Below are positions 1 through 7,871 of a DNA stretch of 40,062 nucleotides, piece after piece. Both the position numbers and the translations under genes were made by a program. The number at the start of each line of letters is the position of its first letter. Position 1 is the stretch's first letter. The notes below the pieces were generated by a model, which was not told the origin of the DNA, made no database searches, and worked only from the letters and a program-made list of their open reading frames with translations. Source of the stretch: Desulfobacterales bacterium (GTDB lineage: Bacteria > Desulfobacterota > Desulfobacteria > Desulfobacterales > SURF-7); assembly GCA_028277765.1 (NCBI GenBank), contig JANQFQ010000067.1, forward strand, positions 1-40,062, written 5' to 3'.

Positions 1-479
1 ACTCTCCGTATAAATTGACTAACCAATATCTCTATCGGCTATATAAACTTCTAAAGACCCTTTCTCTCAAGCTGTTTCTGCCTAGTTTTCAAAGATCAAC
101 CTGTTTTATTTCTACTGTTGAATACTGATTTTGGGTATATGGTTCAGCAAATAAACAGTATTTTCCAAAAACGACTTATATTATATCTGAAAAAAAGCTT
201 TGTCAATATATTAAATCAGTATTTTGCAGTTCAATTTGTATTTTGTTAAAAGGTATATCCCCTTTTAGGGGGAAAATGTGTCATAATTCATTTGCAGCTA
301 CTATTTATTGTTACGTGCTCGAAATCGATTCCCTTGTATTTATCGTAATAATATCTCATTTATTCGATTATCCCGCTTTCAGCGGGACTCCCTTTGGTCA
401 CTGAGCACGGGCACGATTTTAATTATTACACAGTCTGGGGGTAGTGTGGTGGTGGGGCTCGATGAGCCAGAATTATTAC
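1..479. other. Intergenic region with palindromes, no gene seen
   Basis: I see no credible coding frame here; the short open frames have no recognisable protein character. The stretch is AT-rich from 1 to about 300. It then holds inverted repeats: CGTGCTC at 314-320 pairs with GAGCACG at 403-409 and encloses a perfect hairpin TCCCGC/GCGGGA at 371-387. A third hairpin, GGCTC-gat-GAGCC, lies at 456-468, about 12 nt past the histidine kinase stop codon on the minus strand. None of the hairpins has a clear U tract, so a terminator role is unproven. Confidence 0.5.
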
Positions 480-2717
480 TCAGCCAGTACCTGTTTCAAG
501 TTTGTCAGTTGTTATGATTGTCATCGGAAGACGGAGAAGAAAAAAGACACCTTCACCAGGAGTGCTTGTCACTTCTATGCTTCCGCCGAGTTTTTGTGTA
601 ACAAGATTATAGACGATATGCATACCAAGCCCTGTGTTTCCATGAGCCCTGTTTGTTGTAAAAAATGGATCAAAAACTTTATCAAGGATTTCATGGTCCA
701 TCCCCTTTCCATTGTCGCTGTAACAGAAAACAAGCCGATCATTTTCATTCCAGATTTTAAACGTGATTTCACCCTTTTCAATACCATCAAAACCATGAAT
801 AAATGAATTCATCACAAAGTTGGTAATTATCTGGGAAAAAACACCGGGGAAACTGTTAATTTCCAAATCTTCCGAGCAGTTAATCTCCACAGAATGTTCT
901 GTTAACTTGTATCTTGGTTCAAGGCTGAAAAGAAGATCGTTGATATACGCTTTAAGGTTGAATTTTCTCTGCATTTCGGTTGATTGATCAACAGCAACCT
1001 GCTTGAAAATTTTTACCAGATCCGATGCCCTGTTTAAGTTTTTTAAAATGATCTCGGCTGAGTCACCTGCCAGTTTTATATACTCTGTCTGAGATGAATG
1101 ATTCATATCCTTTAATGAATTATATAAATCATTATATTCATCAGTTTTTTTTGAAAGGTGAGAAGCGGCGGTGATTCCAACACCAAGAGGGGTGTTTATT
1201 TCATGGGCTACGCCAGCCACAAGATTGCCGAGTGCTGCCATCTTTTCAGACTGTACCAGCTGATTTTGAGTGCTTTTTAGTTCATCTAGTGATTCTTTCA
1301 GTGCTTTTTCCACCTTCTTCCTTACAGAGATATTCCGCATAACACACTGAAGAGCTGGTTCGTCGTTCTTTTTTTTAACAGCTGTGGCTGTGACTTCAAC
1401 ATAAATATGTTTATCTTTTGCAGCTCTAAATAAAAATTCCAATGTATCTGATTTTTTTCCTTTAAGCACCTCTTCAATAATGTTAAAAGCTTTTTCCAGT
1501 TCAATATCATTAACAAAATACTTGCTTATTGAAGTGCCAATACCCTGTTCAGCTTCATAGCCGCCGAATTCTTTTATTGCAGGACTGATATATTCAAGTA
1601 TACCCTCTTTTGATATTCTGAGTACTACATCAGTGTGCCCTTCAGTAAGTATTTTATACTTTTTCTCACTCTCACGCAGAGAATCTTCGACAAATTTTTG
1701 AAGTGTTATATCTCGAGCAATAACAACCATGCCCACAGAATCCCCTGAAGCATCATTAATTAACGTGGTGCTTACCCATGTGGGGAACTCTCTCCCATCT
1801 ATATCTACATGCCCGACCTCTCCCTCATACATACCAAATTTTAACACATTTTTATTAAAAGGGACCACGTCTTCACTATATTGCTTCATTGTATGAAATG
1901 TTTTAAGATGCTTACCCGTCAGTTCATCAGGCTCATATCCATGCATTTTTGCCCATGCTGAATTAACGAACTCAATTTCTTTGTCAAGTGTAGTAACAGC
2001 GATACCGTCAACAGATTGCTCTACGGCTTTTTCCAGCATCAACGTTTTTCTAAGCGGGACGATAACAGAACGCGTAATAATCGCTGTTATCATACTTACG
2101 GCTATGATGACCACCGTACAGAATACGATAAGATTCATGTATCGTTGACGCATTGTTGCCCTGCTGATATCCGCCAGTTCAGCATTCAGTTTATCAGCAT
2201 AAGCAATTTTAATATGCATGAGCTCTTTTCTCAAATATTCGGTCTGACTAGCCAAATTAAACGCTTTTTTATGAAGATTTCTCTCTTTTTCATCTTTAAT
2301 CCCGATCTCCTCATCATACATACTCATCTCAGAATATACAGACTGTGCTTTTTCAGTAAAAGAATCCAGCTGTTTTAAGATTCTTCGGACTTTAATAATG
2401 GTTTTATCGTCTTTAACCTTACTGCTGGCGATTATTCTAATTGCCTCACGCACTTCTCTCGATCTCTCATACGCGAATTGAAGTTTTGTCTCATCTCCAA
2501 ATAGGATAACGTTTTCATAATTGCTAATCTGTTCGGTAAAAGCGGTCATGGCGATCTGACTGTTTGTTGCTGCCGGAAATATATACTCAGAAACAAGTTT
2601 CAGACGCGCTTCGGTCTGGCGTCCGGTAACAAAGCCGTACACCATTGATACGAAATAACCGATGACAAGAATTCCGATGCTTAGCCATATTTTTGTTGAC
2701 ATGCTGAATGAACGCAT
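480..2717 (-). CDS. Membrane sensor histidine kinase, two PAS domains
   Basis: A 745-residue hybrid-free sensor kinase that should autophosphorylate on His and pass the phosphate to a response regulator not present in the window. A first membrane helix lies at about residues 10-30, a mostly helical sensor region at 30-190 and a second membrane helix at about 194-216. PAS domains follow at about 225-345 and 350-475. The HisKA H-box AHEINTP places the phospho-acceptor at H505. The ATPase domain shows an N-box near N633-N637, DNGKGM at 668-673, DPFFTT and GNTGLGMHIV. The start codon at 2717 has AGGA upstream. The gene begins 51 bp after purB on the same strand, so the two may be co-transcribed. 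The signal sensed cannot be read from the sequence. Confidence 0.93.
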   Translation of the reverse strand: MRSFSMSTKIWLSIGILVIGYFVSMVYGFVTGRQTEARLKLVSEYIFPAATNSQIAMTAFTEQISNYENVILFGDETKLQFAYERSREVREAIRIIASSKVKDDKTIIKVRRILKQLDSFTEKAQSVYSEMSMYDEEIGIKDEKERNLHKKAFNLASQTEYLRKELMHIKIAYADKLNAELADISRATMRQRYMNLIVFCTVVIIAVSMITAIITRSVIVPLRKTLMLEKAVEQSVDGIAVTTLDKEIEFVNSAWAKMHGYEPDELTGKHLKTFHTMKQYSEDVVPFNKNVLKFGMYEGEVGHVDIDGREFPTWVSTTLINDASGDSVGMVVIARDITLQKFVEDSLRESEKKYKILTEGHTDVVLRISKEGILEYISPAIKEFGGYEAEQGIGTSISKYFVNDIELEKAFNIIEEVLKGKKSDTLEFLFRAAKDKHIYVEVTATAVKKKNDEPALQCVMRNISVRKKVEKALKESLDELKSTQNQLVQSEKMAALGNLVAGVAHEINTPLGVGITAASHLSKKTDEYNDLYNSLKDMNHSSQTEYIKLAGDSAEIILKNLNRASDLVKIFKQVAVDQSTEMQRKFNLKAYINDLLFSLEPRYKLTEHSVEINCSEDLEINSFPGVFSQIITNFVMNSFIHGFDGIEKGEITFKIWNENDRLVFCYSDNGKGMDHEILDKVFDPFFTTNRAHGNTGLGMHIVYNLVTQKLGGSIEVTSTPGEGVFFLLRLPMTIITTDKLETGTG

Positions 2718-2768
2718 AATGGTTTATATCCTACTATGTCTGCATACATATTCGTGCGGCATCATTGG

Positions 2769-4130
2769 TTATTCGGATAAATACCTGTCCACAAGTTTTT
2801 CTGCAAGTCCTGTATACTTGTCTACGCTGAGTTTTTTCATCTTTAGTTTAAAATCATCCGGGACTTTTTCAAGTTGGTCAATAAAATCATCAAGCGTTTT
2901 TCTCGTGATCTTTGTCCCTCGTGTAAGCGCCTTTAGCTTTTCATAGGGATTTTCTTCACCAAATACTCTCATCGCTGTCTGTACAGGTTCTGCTAGGAGT
3001 TCAAGATTCTCAGCCATGTCTTTTTCTATCATATTATTATTCAGGTCAATTTTATTAAGTCCTTTGATACAGTTTTTCATCCCAATGATAAAATATCCGA
3101 ATACAGAACCAAGATTTCTGAGGACAGTACTGTCAGTAAGATCACGCTGGAACCTGGAATTGAGCAGTTTTACTGAAAGGTGTTCCATCATTGAGATGGC
3201 AACCCCCATGTTCCCTTCACTATTTTCAAAATCTATCGGATTAACCTTGTGGGGCATTGTTGAAGACCCGACTTCACCGGCTTTTAATTTCTGTTTAAAA
3301 TACCCAAGTGATATATATCCCCACATGTCTCTATCCAAGTCGATAAGAACCGAAGCGGTACTGACCATCGAATGCAGAAGATGAGAAATATAATTATATG
3401 GATTTATCTGGGTAGTATAAAGGAGCGGTTCTACCTCAAGATATTCTGAAACAAATCTGGCGCCATATTCAATCCAGTCAATCTCCGGGAAAACAAAAAA
3501 ATGAGCATTATAATTGCCTGTCGCACCATTAATTTTGGCATGAATCTTAGTACTTTTGATGCTTTCAAGTTCGTATTTTAATCTCCAAGCAAAATTTATG
3601 AACTCTTTCCCAACAGTTGTGGGTGAAGCGGGTTGACCGTGTGTCCGTGACATCATCGGAACAGATCTGTATGTTTTCCCCAACTCTTCAACCCGCTCAA
3701 GGACAGTTGAGAGGTTATCAACAGCCTTTTCCCTCCCTGCTTTAAGCATTAGGGCATATGATGTATTGTTAATATCTTCTGATGTACATGAAAAATGAAC
3801 CCATTCTTTAATAGATGAGAGGCCCAGGTTATCAAGCTGCTGTTTTATATAATACTCAACCGCTTTAACATCATGATTTGTCGTACTCTCAATCGTTTTA
3901 ACTTTTTTGGCAGATTCAGCATTAAAATTCTCAGATATGGAATTGATTTTTTTGATATCTGCTTCATTTACTTCGGTAATTTTCAGCTCTTTGACTAAAA
4001 ATATAAGCCACTGAACTTCAACGAACACCCTATGCTTAATTAAGCCGAATTCTGAAAAGATATCCCTTAGATCATCAGTAAGTCTGCAATATCTTCCATC
4101 TAGAACCGAAAGCGCTCTTATCTCATCCAT
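2769..4130 (-). CDS. purB: Adenylosuccinate lyase
   Basis: PurB cleaves SAICAR and adenylosuccinate to release fumarate in purine synthesis. The 453-residue protein matches the E. coli-type family length. It begins MDEIRALSVLDGRY, has the catalytic His in SRTHGQP (H164) and the fumarase/lyase signature GSSTMPHKVNP at about 288-298, with the catalytic Ser in that loop. The reading frame is open upstream to 4244, but the start at 4130 is preferred. It has AGGAG five bases before the ATG, matches the family N-terminus, and a strong promoter lies inside the upstream extension. It is the first gene before the histidine kinase on the minus strand. Confidence 0.95.
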   Translation of the reverse strand: MDEIRALSVLDGRYCRLTDDLRDIFSEFGLIKHRVFVEVQWLIFLVKELKITEVNEADIKKINSISENFNAESAKKVKTIESTTNHDVKAVEYYIKQQLDNLGLSSIKEWVHFSCTSEDINNTSYALMLKAGREKAVDNLSTVLERVEELGKTYRSVPMMSRTHGQPASPTTVGKEFINFAWRLKYELESIKSTKIHAKINGATGNYNAHFFVFPEIDWIEYGARFVSEYLEVEPLLYTTQINPYNYISHLLHSMVSTASVLIDLDRDMWGYISLGYFKQKLKAGEVGSSTMPHKVNPIDFENSEGNMGVAISMMEHLSVKLLNSRFQRDLTDSTVLRNLGSVFGYFIIGMKNCIKGLNKIDLNNNMIEKDMAENLELLAEPVQTAMRVFGEENPYEKLKALTRGTKITRKTLDDFIDQLEKVPDDFKLKMKKLSVDKYTGLAEKLVDRYLSE

Positions 4131-4172
4131 AAAATCTCCTGTATGTTTTAATTTTAAGTTGTTAAGCAATTT

Positions 4173-4201
4173 ATCATAAAAAAACAGTTTATCTGTGTCA
4201 A
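4173..4201 (-). promoter_or_regulatory. Sigma70-type promoter for purB
   Basis: On the minus strand a perfect -35 TTGACA (4196-4201) is followed after 17 bp by TATGAT (4173-4178). Transcription would start near 4166, giving a leader of about 36 nt before the purB ATG at 4130. The site lies inside the longer open frame, supporting the shorter purB start. Confidence 0.75.
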
Positions 4202-4259
4202 GTATATGACAATGTGTATCTTTGCTTAGAAATACTACAAACACGAATTTTTAGACCGG

Positions 4260-4288
4260 TTGACTTATGATCTAAGATTTGATATTAA
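4260..4288 (+). promoter_or_regulatory. Possible promoter for dodecin gene
   Basis: TTGACT (4260-4265), a 17-bp spacer, then TATTAA (4283-4288). It points toward the dodecin gene but is about 200 bp upstream of it, and the -10 match is only four of six. A nearer, weaker promoter is possible. The 355-bp gap between purB and the dodecin gene otherwise holds the purB promoter and a 10-bp tandem repeat. Confidence 0.3.
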
Positions 4289-4400
4289 ATTTAAATCTTA
4301 AAAAAATCGATTCATTTTTTAGTTTAAACCTGTTCAAGCATAGAAAAATAATAGTTTTATAGTTTTTATGTAATTTTTTTTATTTTTATTAGAAGATACA

Positions 4401-4420
4401 TGCAATGTTCTGCAATGTTC
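4401..4420 (+). repeat. Perfect 10-bp tandem repeat
   Basis: TGCAATGTTC occurs twice back to back, 65 bp before the dodecin start codon. Two helical-turn-spaced copies would suit a regulator binding site, but no regulator is known. Slippage is the simple alternative. Confidence 0.6.
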
Positions 4421-4485
4421 GTATCAGGACTTTGCTTTATCTGTTTTAAGATCAAACGCTAACTTTTAACAAAAAGGAGGATGGC

Positions 4486-4695
4486 ATGGCAGACAGTGTT
4501 TACAAAATCATTGAACTGGTTGGGACTAGTGCTGCTTCATGGGAAGATGCGGCAAAAGCAGCTGTAGAGAAAGCAGGTCAGTCCCTCAGAGACCTGAGAG
4601 TTGCAGAAGTATCAATGCTGGACATGAAAGTTGAAAACGGAGCTGTTTCAGCCTTCAGGGCAAGGGTAAAACTTTCTTTTAAATATGAAGCTTAA
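4486..4695 (+). CDS. Dodecin family flavin-storage-type protein
   Basis: This 69-residue protein has the dodecin pattern: VYKIIELVGTS at the N-terminus, an SWEDAAKAAVEKA helix, and a final VKLSFKYE strand. Known dodecins form dodecamers that bind flavin pairs stacked on a Trp in a LRxLxWFEV-type strand. Here that strand reads LRDLRVAEV, so Val39 stands where the Trp would be. The protein belongs to the fold, but flavin binding in the usual way is doubtful. A strong AAAGGAGG site precedes the ATG, suggesting high expression, and a terminator follows directly, so it is probably monocistronic. Confidence 0.92.
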   Translation: MADSVYKIIELVGTSAASWEDAAKAAVEKAGQSLRDLRVAEVSMLDMKVENGAVSAFRARVKLSFKYEA

Positions 4696-4720
4696 GAAAT
4701 AATTTACTTCAAATAAATCA

Positions 4721-4754
4721 GGGCGGAGTCATTTCTGGCTCTGCCCTTTTTTTT
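4721..4754 (+). terminator. Rho-independent terminator after dodecin gene
   Basis: A GGGCGGAG arm pairs with CTCTGCCC (one G-U pair) and is followed by eight T residues. It lies 26 bp past the dodecin stop. Confidence 0.85.
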
Positions 4755-4776
4755 CAATAGTATTGAATTCAGACAT

Positions 4777-5649
4777 ATGAAAATACCAAAATACTGGGCA
4801 AAAGAGACAATTGAGAACCATGACCATGAAGGCAAAAAATATATGTTTTCAGCGTGGAAATGGTCTTACACCAGTATTGATGAAGCCCGTGATGCAGCTA
4901 AAAAAGCGGTTAAAAAAATATCGGATAGAATCATCAACAGCAGCTCTTCAAACAGGTTTGAAGAGCTGGAAAGATATGCGTATTCTGATCGGCCTCTTAG
5001 AGAAGAGATTCTTGATGAGGTTTCTGATCAAGAGGAGGCTCAGATTGCTGTCATCACAAGAAACGCTTACGGTTCATTGGTCCTGAACACTTCCGGCGCC
5101 ATGTTCATTGATATTGATTTTAAGGGGACAAATGAACCCGGTTTTTTCGCCTCTTTGATTGCCCTTTTTACAGGGAATAAACCGATAACCCAAGAAGAAA
5201 AAGTTCTGGGTCAGATTCAGGAAACAGTAGACAGAAAATCAGGATGGAGCATGAGGGTTTACCGCACTTTTAAGGGGATCAGGTGCCTGGTAACCCATAA
5301 AACCTTTAAACCCGATACCTCAGAAACAAAAAATATATTAAAAGAATTTAATTCAGATGACCTATACATCAAACTCTGTTCCGCCCAGGAATGCTTTCGT
5401 GCGCGTTTAACCCCCAAGCCATGGAGGTGTAATACTGATAAACCGCCAGCCAGGTATCCTTTTGAAGGTACAATAGAAGAGAAAAATCATAATGACTGGG
5501 TTCGGAAATATGATGAGACAATCAAAAATTTTGCCACTTGCAGATATGTCTCTACCATTGGCGGTCAAAAAATTCTTCCTGAAATCAAGGAGATTATTGA
5601 TATTCACGACAGATTCACCGGCTGTGATTCTGGACTTGAACTGGCGTAA
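4777..5649 (+). CDS. Conserved hypothetical protein
   Basis: A 290-residue soluble protein with no signal peptide or membrane helix. Its layout resembles an uncharacterised family I have seen in other proteobacteria but cannot name: MKIPKYWAK at the start, SAWKWSYTSIDEARDAA near 25-41, YSDRPLREEIL near 70, ITRNAYGSLVLNT near 94-106, FIDIDF near 111, and a Cys-containing CSAQECFRARLTPKPWRC segment near 202-219. The acidic IDIDF strand, the RVYRTFKG strand and the conserved RARLTPKPW motif suggest an enzyme or nucleic-acid-binding fold, but I cannot assign a function. It stands alone between a terminator and a repeat-rich spacer. No clear ribosome site precedes the ATG at 4777. Confidence 0.75.
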   Translation: MKIPKYWAKETIENHDHEGKKYMFSAWKWSYTSIDEARDAAKKAVKKISDRIINSSSSNRFEELERYAYSDRPLREEILDEVSDQEEAQIAVITRNAYGSLVLNTSGAMFIDIDFKGTNEPGFFASLIALFTGNKPITQEEKVLGQIQETVDRKSGWSMRVYRTFKGIRCLVTHKTFKPDTSETKNILKEFNSDDLYIKLCSAQECFRARLTPKPWRCNTDKPPARYPFEGTIEEKNHNDWVRKYDETIKNFATCRYVSTIGGQKILPEIKEIIDIHDRFTGCDSGLELA

Positions 5650-5654
5650 ATATT

Positions 5655-5785
5655 TAACCACAGATCCACACGGACAAACACAGACAAAAAAAAAGCCATG
5701 GATGTCACGAATGGGCACGAATGAATTTCACTCAGTCCTCAGCACCAGTCCTGTTTTTAGCCACAGCCCAACACAGACATCTTCA
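5655..5785. repeat. Degenerate CACAGA-rich intergenic repeat
   Basis: The spacer after the unknown gene holds loosely repeated ACCACAGATC, CACACGGACAA, ACACAGAC and CACGAATGGGCACGAATG units, then CCACAGCCCAACACAGAC. This looks like a dispersed degenerate element rather than coding DNA. A similar text in the other orientation occurs at about 35935-36005. Confidence 0.55.
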
Positions 5786-5791
5786 TATCGT

Positions 5792-5840
5792 TTGACATTT
5801 CTTCTGCTTTATTGTTTATTATTAAAACAATCTTTACAAT
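5792..5840 (+). promoter_or_regulatory. Promoter region for lipoprotein pair
   Basis: Two overlapping candidates are visible. TTGACA (5792-5797) with 17 bp to TTTATT has a perfect -35. TTGTTT (5812-5817) with 17 bp to TACAAT (5835-5840) has the better -10. Either would start transcription shortly before the ribosome site of the first lipoprotein gene. Confidence 0.45.
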
Positions 5841-5863
5841 ATTCAATTAACTGGAGGGAAATT

Positions 5864-6160
5864 ATGAAAAAAATCGTATTGCTGGTTTCAATGCTTGTTA
5901 TTGCACTGACATTAAGCGGTTGTCTTTATTCTAACATTACTATTCCTCTTGATACTGATGCTGACAAGACAGTACTTGGAAATAAAACCGGCACTTCAAA
6001 CTGTTATTCAATATTATGGCTGGTTGCATGGGGTGACGCAGGTTCTGCTGCTGCAGCTAAAAATGGAAACATATCAACAATAAACCATATGGACACAAGG
6101 AATGTTACTGTACTCTTTGGTGCGTTTGTTAAACAAACTACTATTGTATACGGTAATTAA
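5864..6160 (+). CDS. TRL-like family lipoprotein
   Basis: A 98-residue secreted lipoprotein. The signal peptide MKKIVLLVSMLVIALTLSGC ends in a lipobox LSGC with the lipidated Cys at residue 20. The mature part carries the TRL-like pattern: a TIPLDTDADKT strand, LGNKTG, a WLVAWGDAGSAAAAKNG loop, INHMDTR, and the terminal TTIVYGN. The family is widespread in Gram-negative bacteria with no firm function. A good GGAGGG site lies six bases before the ATG at 5864; the open frame extends upstream to 5492 but that part is repeat DNA. A paralogue follows 25 bp downstream. Confidence 0.85.
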   Translation: MKKIVLLVSMLVIALTLSGCLYSNITIPLDTDADKTVLGNKTGTSNCYSILWLVAWGDAGSAAAAKNGNISTINHMDTRNVTVLFGAFVKQTTIVYGN

Positions 6161-6185
6161 GGTTAAACTACAGGAGAAAACTTTT

Positions 6186-6500
6186 ATGAAACGTTTATTT
6201 ATGTTTCTGGTGTTTACCCTGCTGCTGAATATCGGCTGTTCCCCTTACGGTTATATTGTTACTAATATCACGAAACCGCTTGATGTGAATATGTCACGGA
6301 CGTTGCCGGAAAACGCAGATAAAACTGTCGGCGACCTGAAACATTTCTCTTATTCCCTGATCGATGTTTCTTGGGGTAGTTACGGCATTGGTGACGTTGC
6401 TCGTAAAAACGGGATCGAAACGATTTATTATGCTGATCTTGAAACCGTAAGTATTATAGGTGTTTGGGAACAATACATTGTCCATATTTACGGCAGGTAG
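6186..6500 (+). CDS. Second TRL-like family lipoprotein
   Basis: A 104-residue paralogue of the preceding gene. The signal peptide ends LLLNIGC, placing the lipidated Cys at residue 18. The mature region keeps TNITKPLDV, KTVGDLKH, a DVSWGSYGIGDVARKNG loop, IYYADLETVS and a C-terminal VHIYGR, each aligning with the first copy. AGGAG lies nine bases before the ATG at 6186. The two genes are probably one transcript. Sequence divergence is high, so the duplication is old. Function is unknown. Confidence 0.8.
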   Translation: MKRLFMFLVFTLLLNIGCSPYGYIVTNITKPLDVNMSRTLPENADKTVGDLKHFSYSLIDVSWGSYGIGDVARKNGIETIYYADLETVSIIGVWEQYIVHIYGR

Positions 6501-6682
6501 GGTTCTCATAATCAATCATATTCTGAGCATGTCTGTTAGCATAAGCTTTTGCGGTCTCCGTTTCTGCTGCATAATCTAATGATATCATTGCGATATTCTT
6601 CTTAATACATTAGTTATCTCCTGATACAATTTAAGTGTTCTATTTTATATGCCTTTTAGAACGCAAATAATCAGGGAAATAT

Positions 6683-7855
6683 ATGTCAATCGTACAAACA
6701 GGTCTTGAACAATTATTAAAAAAACCAACTGGGTTTTTATCTGGAGCCCGGCTGGGACTTTTATGCAATCCTGCTTCAGTAGATAGTCGCTTCAGACATG
6801 CACGAGAATTGATAAACGCTCGGTTCTCTGGTCAGCTCAAAGTCCTTTTTTCACCGCAGCATGGTTTTTTCGCTGAAAAACAGGATAACATGATCGAATC
6901 AGATGACATGATGGATCCTGTACTACAAATACCAGTATTCAGTCTATATGGCAAAACACGTATTCCTACCCAAAAGATGTTTGATACCATAGATATTCTT
7001 CTCATTGATTTACAGGATGCTGGTACCCGTGTTTACACTTTTATTTACACGATGTCATACTGTCTTGAAGCCGCAGTAAAATACGGCAAAAAAATTATCG
7101 TCCTTGACAGGCCAAATCCGATCTGCGGAAATAGAATTGAAGGGAATCTCCTTACAGAAGAGAATGTTTCCTTTGTTGGACAATATCCCATACCGATGCG
7201 ACACGGACTGACAATTGGTGAACTCGCTTTACTGTTTAATCATCACTTTGGAATACAATGCATTCTTGACGTTATTCCCATGAACGGCTGGACTCGAGAT
7301 ATGTATTTCCCTTCAACCGGTCTCCCCTGGATTCCGCCGTCACCAAATCTTCCCACTCCTTTTTCAGCACTTGTTTATCCGGGCCAGGTAATATGGGAAG
7401 GAACCAACATCTCAGAAGGAAGGGGCACAACTCAGCCGTTTGAGCTATTTGGCGCCCCTTTTCTTAATCTTGAAAAAATACTTGGCTATGTGGGTGGGAA
7501 TTTAATCCCTGGAGGGTTTTTACGGCCGGTAACATTTGAACCAACGTCTGGTAAATGGAAAGAGATTCAATGTAATGGTTTCCAGATTCATATAACAGAA
7601 CCTGACGAATACAATCCATTCAGTACGTCCCTGCGGCTACTCCAGGCGGTTATAGCTCATCACGGCGATATGTTTGAATGGAAATCACCCCCGTATGAAT
7701 ATGAATATGATCGACTGCCGGTTGACCTTATTCTAGGTGATTCAGATATAAGGAAGCAGATTGCAAAATTAGTTAGTATTGATAAAATTGAAAAAAGATG
7801 GGAAAAAGATCTTGATAATTTTCTAAACATAAGCACAAAAATTCATCTTTATTAG
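6683..7855 (+). CDS. NamZ-like exo-N-acetylmuramidase (DUF1343)
   Basis: This 390-residue protein carries the DUF1343 motifs in order: SPQHGFFAE (57-65), SLYGKTRIPT (87-96), DLQDAGTRVYTF (109-120), LDRPNPICG (141-149), PMRHGLTIGELA (171-182) and EGTNISEGRGTTQPF (239-253). Family members characterised in Bacillus and Bacteroidota remove terminal MurNAc from peptidoglycan fragments. There is no signal peptide, unlike secreted family members, so it should act on fragments brought into the cytoplasm. The start at 6683 has only a weak GGGAA site. The RNase H gene follows 16 bp later. A MurNAc kinase/uridylyltransferase fusion at 12159 could use its product. Confidence 0.88.
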   Translation: MSIVQTGLEQLLKKPTGFLSGARLGLLCNPASVDSRFRHARELINARFSGQLKVLFSPQHGFFAEKQDNMIESDDMMDPVLQIPVFSLYGKTRIPTQKMFDTIDILLIDLQDAGTRVYTFIYTMSYCLEAAVKYGKKIIVLDRPNPICGNRIEGNLLTEENVSFVGQYPIPMRHGLTIGELALLFNHHFGIQCILDVIPMNGWTRDMYFPSTGLPWIPPSPNLPTPFSALVYPGQVIWEGTNISEGRGTTQPFELFGAPFLNLEKILGYVGGNLIPGGFLRPVTFEPTSGKWKEIQCNGFQIHITEPDEYNPFSTSLRLLQAVIAHHGDMFEWKSPPYEYEYDRLPVDLILGDSDIRKQIAKLVSIDKIEKRWEKDLDNFLNISTKIHLY

Positions 7856-7871
7856 TAAAAGGAATAACCAG

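Noticed and set aside
4131..4244. Longer N-terminus for purB (38 extra residues)
   Set aside because: The purB promoter lies inside this stretch and the family N-terminus plus AGGAG fit the ATG at 4130.
6454..6588. Minus-strand 44-codon frame beginning MISLDYAAETETAKAYANRH
   Set aside because: Its composition looks somewhat protein-like, but it is short, overlaps the second TRL gene in antisense, and its better ribosome site leads to an ATG followed at once by a stop. It may be a gene relic; I cannot support it.
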